64,000 bases of DNA from Rhodanobacter sp. AS-Z3. GTDB taxonomy: Bacteria; Pseudomonadota; Gammaproteobacteria; Xanthomonadales; Rhodanobacteraceae. Where the stretch lies: NCBI RefSeq assembly GCF_029224025.1, contig NZ_CP119392.1:2131001-2195000 (forward strand). The letters run 5' to 3'. Shown here piece by piece: positions 57,296 to 64,000 of this stretch. The notes under the pieces are model-generated. The model did no database searches. It was not told where the DNA came from and saw only the letters and a list, made by a program, of their open reading frames with translations. The translations under genes were made by a program, and so were the position numbers. Every line of letters starts with the position of its first letter. Within the stretch, counting starts at the first letter, position 1.

Positions 57296-57312
57296 GTTTG
57301 TAGAGGGCTGTG

Positions 57313-57341
57313 CCGCGGCGGAGTTGATCCGCCGCGGGTTT
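57313..57341 (+). terminator. intrinsic terminator after hsp20
   Basis: CCGCGGCGGA (57313-57322), loop GTTGA, TCCGCCGCGG (57328-57337), GTTTT. Lies 23 bp before cbpA, so cbpA may be read by leak-through. Confidence 0.8.
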
Positions 57342-57363
57342 TGGGTGAGTCGGGGAGTGGCAA

Positions 57364-58266
57364 GTGGAATTCAAAGATTATTACGAGATTCTGGGTGTGA
57401 AGCCCGATGCCAGCGAGGCCGAGATCAAGGCGGCGTATCGCAAGCTCGCGCGCAAATACCACCCGGACAAGAACAAGGAGGCCGGCGCCGAGGAGAAATT
57501 CAAGGCAGCCAACGAAGCCAACGAGGTGCTCAAGGATGCCGAGAAGCGGCGTTCCTACGATCAGCTGCGTGCCGGTGGATATCGCCAGGGTGAGCAGTTC
57601 CGGCCGCCGCCGGGCTGGCAGGGTCAGCATGGTGGCGGTGACGACGGCGATTTCAGCGATTTCTTCGAAAGTTTGTTCGGACGCGGCGGCGCGGCGGGCG
57701 GCCATCGCGGCCAGCCGCGCCCGCGTCGGGGTCAGGATGTGCAGGCCTCGGTGCAGATCGAGTTGCAGACTGCATTCGATGGTGGCCGCACGCGGCTGTC
57801 AATGTCCGATCCAAGTGGCGGCGAGCGCGTACTGGAAGTGAAGATTCCCGCGGGCATCCAGCCAGGACAGGTCATTCGCCTGTCCGGCCAGGGTCAGCCA
57901 GGCATGGGTGGCGGTCCCAAGGGCGATCTCCTGCTGGAAGTCGGCATTCGTGAAGACGCGCGCTTCCGCCTGGAAGGCCGCAACGTGGTGCATGTGCTGC
58001 CGATCACGCCCTGGGAGGCGGCGCTGGGCGCCTCGGTGCCGGTGCCGACGCTGGCGGGCACGGTCGACCTGCGTATCCCGGTTGGCTCGCAGTCGGGGCG
58101 AAAGCTGCGTCTCAAGGGCCGGGGCATGCCAGGTTCCCATCCCGGCGATCAACTGGTGGAGTTGTCCATCCGCACACCGCCGGCGGAGACCGACAAACAG
58201 CGCGCCGCTTACGACGCCTTTTATGCAGCCTTCAGCGACTTCAATCCACGCCAGTCGGCGGGCTGA
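57364..58266 (+). CDS. cbpA: DnaJ-family co-chaperone CbpA-like
   Basis: 300 aa with GTG start. J domain at residues 1-68 ([20 protein letters not shown]) with HPD at 33-35 that stimulates DnaK. A Gly-rich linker with [11 protein letters not shown] follows, then two substrate-binding beta domains. It lacks the zinc-finger cysteines of true DnaJ, as CbpA does. Adjacent to hsp20, forming a small chaperone pair. Confidence 0.93.
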   Translation: MEFKDYYEILGVKPDASEAEIKAAYRKLARKYHPDKNKEAGAEEKFKAANEANEVLKDAEKRRSYDQLRAGGYRQGEQFRPPPGWQGQHGGGDDGDFSDFFESLFGRGGAAGGHRGQPRPRRGQDVQASVQIELQTAFDGGRTRLSMSDPSGGERVLEVKIPAGIQPGQVIRLSGQGQPGMGGGPKGDLLLEVGIREDARFRLEGRNVVHVLPITPWEAALGASVPVPTLAGTVDLRIPVGSQSGRKLRLKGRGMPGSHPGDQLVELSIRTPPAETDKQRAAYDAFYAAFSDFNPRQSAG

Positions 58267-58272
58267 TTCGCC

Positions 58273-58308
58273 AATGAAAAACGGCGCCTCTCGGCGCCGT
58301 TTTTCATT
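58273..58308. terminator. bidirectional terminator
   Basis: A 16-bp perfect stem with loop TCTC: left arm 58273-58288, right arm 58293-58308, with A-run and T-run flanks. Lies between convergent cbpA (+) and the response regulator (-). Confidence 0.93.
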
Positions 58309-58324
58309 GCCTTTGGGCAACAGC

Positions 58325-58690
58325 TCAGTTCGGCAGGAATTCCTGCAAGGCCTTGACCAGTTCCTCTTCCTTGATCGGCTTGGTCACATAAGCCTTGGCG
58401 CCCTGGCGCATGCCCCAGACCTTGTCGGTTTCCTGATCCTTGGTGGTGACCAGGATGATCGGGATATGCGCCGTATCGGCGTTCTTGCTGATCGTGCGGG
58501 TTGCCTGGAAACCATTCAGGTTCGGCATGACCACATCCATCAGGATCAGGTCGGGCTTTTCTGCCTTGGCCACTTCCACGCCAGCGGCGCCGTCTTCGGC
58601 GGACAGGGTTTCATGCCCGAGCTTCTCGACGATTCGCTTGATGCCAAGCAGCTGTGACGGAGAATCGTCGACGATCAAGATGCGTGCCAT
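58325..58690 (-). CDS. CheY-like response regulator (PilH type)
   Basis: 121 aa, receiver domain only. Phospho-acceptor Asp52 in ILMDVVMP, acidic pair DD at 8-9, Thr82 and Lys104 in YVTKPIKEEEL. The sequence IVDDSPSQLLGIKRIVEKLGHE and the VWGMRQGAKAYVTKP end are closest to PilH of the type IV pilus Chp system. No pilG, pilI or pilJ lies next to it here, so the symbol is not assigned. It has its own promoter. Confidence 0.85.
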   Translation of the reverse strand: MARILIVDDSPSQLLGIKRIVEKLGHETLSAEDGAAGVEVAKAEKPDLILMDVVMPNLNGFQATRTISKNADTAHIPIILVTTKDQETDKVWGMRQGAKAYVTKPIKEEELVKALQEFLPN

Positions 58691-58719
58691 AGAAAAATAG
58701 TCCCCTGCGAGTTTCGTTG

Positions 58720-58748
58720 ATTCTAAGCTGTGGTGATGGTACTTCCAA
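58720..58748 (-). promoter_or_regulatory. promoter of the response-regulator gene
   Basis: On the minus strand TTGGAA (58748-58743), 17 bp, TAGAAT (58725-58720). A good sigma-70-type match just after the end of the oxidoreductase gene. Confidence 0.65.
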
Positions 58749-58759
58749 GCGCGGCTACG

Positions 58760-59758
58760 TCAAACCGTGCTGTCGATACATACCAGGGTGCGGCCGAAGG
58801 ATTCGCCTGCGAGCATACGCCCAAAGCTGCCCGGTAGTTGGTCGAGGCCGACTTCGCGTGTGGCGATGCGTTCCAGATGGCGTGGCTTCCAGTCGCTGGC
58901 CAGATGTTGCCAGATGCGGTCACGCAGCTCGCGGGCGGTGCCGGCGGAGGCAATGCCGAGCAGGCTGGCGCCGCGGATGATGAACGGCATCACGGTGCTA
59001 TCGAACGTGATGCCGCCGGCGTTGCCGCAGAGAGCAACATTGCCATACGGGTTGATCAGCGGCAGCAGTCCACTCAGCATCGCACCGCCCACGTTGTCCA
59101 AGGCGCCGCCGAAGCGGGCTGAATCCATGGGCTTTCCGCTGAAGCTGAGCTGGTGGCGGTCGATACATTCGCGTGCACCCAGCGCGTGCAGGCTGTCGAA
59201 ATGGTCGGCTTTGCCGCTGATGGCATGCACCTCGTAGCCGGCGCGGCTGAAGATGTCGATGGCCAGCTGGCCCACACCGCCGCTGGCGCCGGTCACTGCG
59301 ATCGGACCCAGTGCCGGTGTTTGCCGGTTGTCCTGCATGCGCAGCAAGGCCAGCGCGGCGGTGAAGCCGGCGGTGCCGATGATCATGCTTTCGCGCAGGC
59401 TGAGGCCGGCTGGCAGTGGAATGGTCCAGCGTGCGTCCAGTCGGGCGTATTCGCCATAGCCACCGTCGCGTGTCTCGGACAGGCCGCTACCGGTGCACAG
59501 CACCGCATCACCTTCCTTGAACGATGCATCGGTGGACGCGACCACATGACCGGCCACGTCGATGCCGCCGTTGAGGGGATACTGGCGCAGGATGCGGCCC
59601 TTGCCGGTGCCGGCCAGCGCATCCTTGTAGTTGATCGACGAGTACGCAACCTTGATCAGCACCTCGCCGACCGACAGTGCATCGATAGTCATCGGCTCGA
59701 TGCCGGCACGGTAGCCAGCCTCGTCGTTGTGGATGCGGAAAGCGCGAAAAGCATTCAT
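58760..59758 (-). CDS. MDR-family NADPH oxidoreductase (AcuI/YhdH, acrylyl-CoA reductase type)
   Basis: 332 aa zinc-free medium-chain dehydrogenase/reductase. AYSSINYKDALAGTGKGRILRQYPLNGGIDVAGHV is the YhdH/AcuI signature; VTGASGGVGQLAIDI is the NADPH site. AcuI reduces acryloyl-CoA to propionyl-CoA in the family's best-known members. It lies 21 bp after the LOG gene on the same strand. Confidence 0.9.
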   Translation of the reverse strand: MNAFRAFRIHNDEAGYRAGIEPMTIDALSVGEVLIKVAYSSINYKDALAGTGKGRILRQYPLNGGIDVAGHVVASTDASFKEGDAVLCTGSGLSETRDGGYGEYARLDARWTIPLPAGLSLRESMIIGTAGFTAALALLRMQDNRQTPALGPIAVTGASGGVGQLAIDIFSRAGYEVHAISGKADHFDSLHALGARECIDRHQLSFSGKPMDSARFGGALDNVGGAMLSGLLPLINPYGNVALCGNAGGITFDSTVMPFIIRGASLLGIASAGTARELRDRIWQHLASDWKPRHLERIATREVGLDQLPGSFGRMLAGESFGRTLVCIDSTV

Positions 59759-59779
59759 GGCGGTGTTCCGGAGGTGCGG

Positions 59780-60376
59780 TCAGGCGTCGACGCTTCGCGT
59801 GTCGATCCATTTCGGTACGTAGCCACCTTGATAGTCCTGCATCCAGTCGAACAGCGAGGCCATGCTGTCGCCGAACCAGATGCTGTCGCGTTGCTCGGCA
59901 CGCACGAAGTTTTCCTCGACCATGTGCTGCATCATCTGGCGCAAGTCGCGGTAGTAGCCGCGTACGTCGAGGAATGCGCACGGATAACGATGCAGGCCCA
60001 GTTGCGCCCAGGTCAGCATCTCGAACATCTCGTCCATGGTGCCGAAGCCGCCGGGCAGGGCGACGAAGGCATCGGACAGTTCGTACATGCGCGTCTTGCG
60101 CTGGTGCATGGTTTCGACCACCACCAGTTCACTCAGCTGGGGATGGGCAACTTCCAGTTCGACCAACTGGCGCGGAATCACGCCGATCACGTTGCCACCA
60201 CCTGCCAGCACGGCGTCTGCCACCACACCCATCAACCCGACTTTCCCGCCGCCATAGACCAGCGCAATGCCACGCTTCGCCATTGCGGTGCCGAAGGCAT
60301 GAGCCTGCTCACGATATTCAGGATGCCGGCCGCTGCTGGAGCCGCAGTAAACGCAAATGGCGGTGGGTTGGGGCAT
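59780..60376 (-). CDS. LOG-family protein (nucleoside 5'-monophosphate phosphoribohydrolase)
   Basis: 198 aa. PGGFGTMDE at 108-116 and the arginine in MHQRK (Arg93) form the LOG active site; YGGGKVGLMG at 41-50 binds the phosphate. Members cleave cytokinin riboside or purine monophosphates to free base. Often mis-named lysine decarboxylase. Complete. Confidence 0.92.
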   Translation of the reverse strand: MPQPTAICVYCGSSSGRHPEYREQAHAFGTAMAKRGIALVYGGGKVGLMGVVADAVLAGGGNVIGVIPRQLVELEVAHPQLSELVVVETMHQRKTRMYELSDAFVALPGGFGTMDEMFEMLTWAQLGLHRYPCAFLDVRGYYRDLRQMMQHMVEENFVRAEQRDSIWFGDSMASLFDWMQDYQGGYVPKWIDTRSVDA

Positions 60377-60400
60377 GAAATTGCCTGAGCCAGAGAGGTG

Positions 60401-60489
60401 GGTAGGAGCCCGTCAGCGGGCGATGCGGTTACGGTGATGTTCCATCGTGCATCAGAGCAGAAGCATCGCTCGCTAGCGGACCCCTACCC
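60401..60489. repeat. inverted REP-like pair
   Basis: A 27-bp unit starting GGGTAGGAGCCC and ending GGGCGATGC (60400-60426) and its inverted copy (60463-60489) agree at about 22 of 27 positions. Each has a palindromic core (GCCCG/CGGGC type). The GTAGGAG start resembles REP elements known from pseudomonads and xanthomonads. The pair sits in the lpdA-LOG gap. Confidence 0.7.
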
Positions 60490-60496
60490 CGGAACA

Positions 60497-60532
60497 CATC
60501 GGCCCGCTCATGTCGCCACGAGCGGGCCGATG
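60497..60532. terminator. hairpin downstream of lpdA
   Basis: CATCGGCCCGCTC (60497-60509) pairs with GAGCGGGCCGATG (60520-60532), loop of 10. Thirteen perfect pairs, 18 bp beyond the lpdA stop on the minus strand. No T-run, so termination or 3'-end protection are both possible. Confidence 0.6.
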
Positions 60533-60549
60533 TAGTTGCGCAGAGTCGA

Positions 60550-62055
<1,506 letters not shown>

Positions 62056-62059
62056 ATCA

Positions 62060-63268
62060 TTAGAGACCCAGCAGCATCCGCTGCGGATTTTCCAGCTGGT
62101 TCTTGATGTCGACCAGGAACAGCACCGCGTCCTTGCCGTCGATGATGCGGTGGTCGTAGCTGATCGCGATGTACATCATCGGCGCGGCGATGATCTGACC
62201 GTTCTCGACGATCGCACGCTCCTTGATCGTGTGCATCCCGAGGATCGCGCTCTGCGGCGGGTTGACGATCGGCGTGGACAGCAACGAACCGAAGGTGCCA
62301 CCGTTGGTGATCGTGAAGGTGCCGCCCTGCAGGTCATCCAGCGACAGTTTGTTGGCGCGTGCCTTGGTGGCGTAATCGGCGATGCCTTTCTCGACGTCGG
62401 CAAAGCTCATGTCCTGCACGTCGCGCAGTACCGGCGTGACCAGGCCCTTGTCGGTCGACACGGCGATCGAGATGTCCTGATAGCCGTGATAGATCACGTC
62501 GCCGCCATCAACTGAAGCGTTGACGTAGGGGTAGCGCTTGAGCGCTTCGGCGGCGGCCTTGACGAAGAAGCTCATGAAACCGAGCTTGACGCCGTGCTCC
62601 TTCTGGAACGCGTCGCCCAGTGATTTGCGCATCTTCATCACTTCGGCGAGGTTCACTTCGTTGAACGAGGTGAGCATGGCGATGGAGTTCTTCGACTGCA
62701 TCAGGCGCTCGGCGATACGCGCACGCATGCGGGTCATCGGCACGCGCTCTTCCGGGCGCGAACCCGGCGTCGGCTTCGCTACTGGCGCTGCTGCGGCCGG
62801 AACCGAGGCACTGCCACCCTTGCCATAATTGACCAGGTCTTCCTTGGTCACGCGGCCATCGCGGCCGGTACCGGCGACGTTGGATGGATCGATTTTCTCT
62901 TCGGTAGCGACGCGCAGGCCGGCCGGGGACAGGTCGGCGGTGCCCTTGCCCGCGGCCTTCGGAGCTGCGGCGGCCGGAGCGGCTGCTGCAGGCGCCGGTG
63001 CTGCCGCGGCAGGAGCCGGAGCAGCCGCTGCGCCTTCCTCGATGATCGCGATGATCTGCTCGCTGTTCACCGTATCGCCCACTTCGTGGCGAATTTCCTT
63101 CAGCACGCCGTCCACCGGCGAGGGCACTTCCAGCACCACCTTGTCGGTTTCAAGGTCGACCAGATTCTCGTCGCGCTTCACCGCGTCGCCGGCCTTCTTG
63201 TGCCAGGTTGCGATGGTGGCGTCGGAGACGGACTCGGGCAGGACGGGGACTTTGAGTTCAATGGACAT
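62060..63268 (-). CDS. sucB: 2-oxoglutarate dehydrogenase E2, dihydrolipoyl succinyltransferase
   Basis: 402 aa. Lipoyl domain with attachment Lys43 ([14 protein letters not shown]), an Ala/Pro-rich linker (about 78-105), peripheral-subunit-binding domain ([32 protein letters not shown]), and the catalytic domain ending with [11 protein letters not shown] (HxxxDG). Transfers succinyl to CoA. 18 bp downstream of sucA. Confidence 0.97.
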   Translation of the reverse strand: MSIELKVPVLPESVSDATIATWHKKAGDAVKRDENLVDLETDKVVLEVPSPVDGVLKEIRHEVGDTVNSEQIIAIIEEGAAAAPAPAAAAPAPAAAAPAAAAPKAAGKGTADLSPAGLRVATEEKIDPSNVAGTGRDGRVTKEDLVNYGKGGSASVPAAAAPVAKPTPGSRPEERVPMTRMRARIAERLMQSKNSIAMLTSFNEVNLAEVMKMRKSLGDAFQKEHGVKLGFMSFFVKAAAEALKRYPYVNASVDGGDVIYHGYQDISIAVSTDKGLVTPVLRDVQDMSFADVEKGIADYATKARANKLSLDDLQGGTFTITNGGTFGSLLSTPIVNPPQSAILGMHTIKERAIVENGQIIAAPMMYIAISYDHRIIDGKDAVLFLVDIKNQLENPQRMLLGL

Positions 63269-63286
63269 AGCGATCCTTGGGTGTCT

Positions 63287-64000
63287 TTATTCTGCAGAGT
63301 GGTCGGTGCCAACCGGCGTAACGAGCGCCTGTTCGACAAGTGCGGACTGTTCGGCAACATGGGTATTGTGATGGCCTGCGGCCGGTGCCGGCGAGCGTGC
63401 GCGTCCCGCATACGAGAGACTGCGCTTGCTGCCCGTGCAGGCCTGCAGGTGGTGGCGAATCTGGAACCAGGCGCCCTGGTTCATCGGTTCTTCCTGGCAC
63501 CAGATCACTTCCTTGGCGGAAGCATACTTGTCCAGTTCGGCCATGACTTCGCTGCGCGGGAACGGATACAGCTGCTCGACGCGTACGATCGCCACGTCGT
63601 TCAATTCGCTTTTCTCGGCCTGCTCCAGCAAGTCGTAATAGACCTTGCCCGAGCACAGCACCACGCGCTTGACCTTCTTCGCCGCCAGCTTGCGGTGCTC
63701 GCCGATCACCAGCTGGAAGCTGCCGTTGGCCAGTTCGTCCAGTGTCGAGACAGCCAGCTTGTGACGCAGCAGCGATTTCGGCGTCATCACGATCAGCGGT
63801 TTGCGTACCGGACGCAGCATCTGCCGGCGAATCATGTGGAAGTCCTGCGCCGGCGTGGTCGGCACGCAGACCTGCATGTTGTCGAACGCGCACAGTTGCA
63901 GGAAGCGTTCCAGACGCGCGGAAGAGTGTTCCGGGCCCTGGCCTTCGTAACCGTGCGGCAGGAACAGTGCCAGGCCGCACAGGCGGTTCCACTTCGCTTC
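63287..64000 (-). CDS. sucA: 2-oxoglutarate dehydrogenase E1, C-terminal part (partial)
   Basis: The frame runs off the window edge; 237 C-terminal residues are visible, starting EAKWNRLCGLALFLPHGYEG. GQGPEHSSARLERFLQLC and MTPKSLLRHKLAVS are diagnostic of SucA. The C-terminal CSGKVYYDL and WCQEEPMNQGAW region is complete. It is the thiamin-diphosphate decarboxylase of the complex and the first gene of sucA-sucB-lpdA. Confidence 0.97.
   Translation of the reverse strand, partial: EAKWNRLCGLALFLPHGYEGQGPEHSSARLERFLQLCAFDNMQVCVPTTPAQDFHMIRRQMLRPVRKPLIVMTPKSLLRHKLAVSTLDELANGSFQLVIGEHRKLAAKKVKRVVLCSGKVYYDLLEQAEKSELNDVAIVRVEQLYPFPRSEVMAELDKYASAKEVIWCQEEPMNQGAWFQIRHHLQACTGSKRSLSYAGRARSPAPAAGHHNTHVAEQSALVEQALVTPVGTDHSAE

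Overview
The window is an ordinary, G+C-rich, gene-dense piece of a gammaproteobacterial chromosome. Gene content and order (ffs-dnaX-ybaB-recR, rpmF-fab-pab-mltG-tmk-holB-pilZ, a 14-gene nuo operon, tRNA-fMet-rimP-nusA-infB-rbfA-truB-rpsO-pnp, gyrA, and the 2-oxoglutarate dehydrogenase genes) fit the Xanthomonadales. The combination looks most like Rhodanobacteraceae (Rhodanobacter/Dyella type), but that placement is inference from protein resemblance and synteny, not from a search. I see no phage, insertion sequence, CRISPR array or conjugation gene.

Layout. 1-1367: end of an unknown gene, an MBL-fold hydrolase, a broken tRNA-Ser copy, an intact tRNA-Ser(GGA) and the 4.5S SRP RNA. 1445-4442 (+): dnaX-ybaB-recR and a HIT-family hydrolase. 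4506-10139 (-): an overlapping minus-strand operon of an unknown membrane protein, Maf/YceF, MoxR, DUF58, a TgpA-type transglutaminase and a Slp lipoprotein. 10263-20745 (+): yceD-rpmF, then fatty-acid synthesis (fabH, fabD, fabG, acpP, fabF), folate branch (pabB, pabC), mltG, tmk and holB. plsX, which commonly sits between rpmF and fabH, is absent here. 20750-25224 (+): a PIG-L deacetylase and a GAF/PAS/GGDEF/EAL protein lie between holB and pilZ. 25516-40178 (+): nuoA-N, complex I. 40256-49698 (+): tRNA-fMet and the transcription/translation operon ending in rpsO-pnp. 49826-52027 (+): class III PHA synthase phaE-phaC. 52079-56025 (+): mtnA and gyrA. 56223-58690: peroxiredoxin (-), hsp20 and cbpA (+), PilH-like regulator (-). 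58760-64000 (-): AcuI-type oxidoreductase, LOG protein, lpdA, sucB and the 3' end of sucA.

The most interesting signals are between or inside familiar genes. These are a tRNA-Ser pseudogene whose T arm is replaced by a clean hairpin; a 22-bp hairpin in the rpsO leader; two intra-operon gaps filled by purine-rich/pyrimidine-rich inverted repeats; a REP-like inverted pair; a PhaE subunit with a histone-H1-like Lys/Ala/Pro tail; Gln at GyrA position 83; and a c-di-GMP enzyme lodged beside pilZ. I found no convincing wholly new multi-gene system. All promoter, terminator and repeat calls were made by eye.
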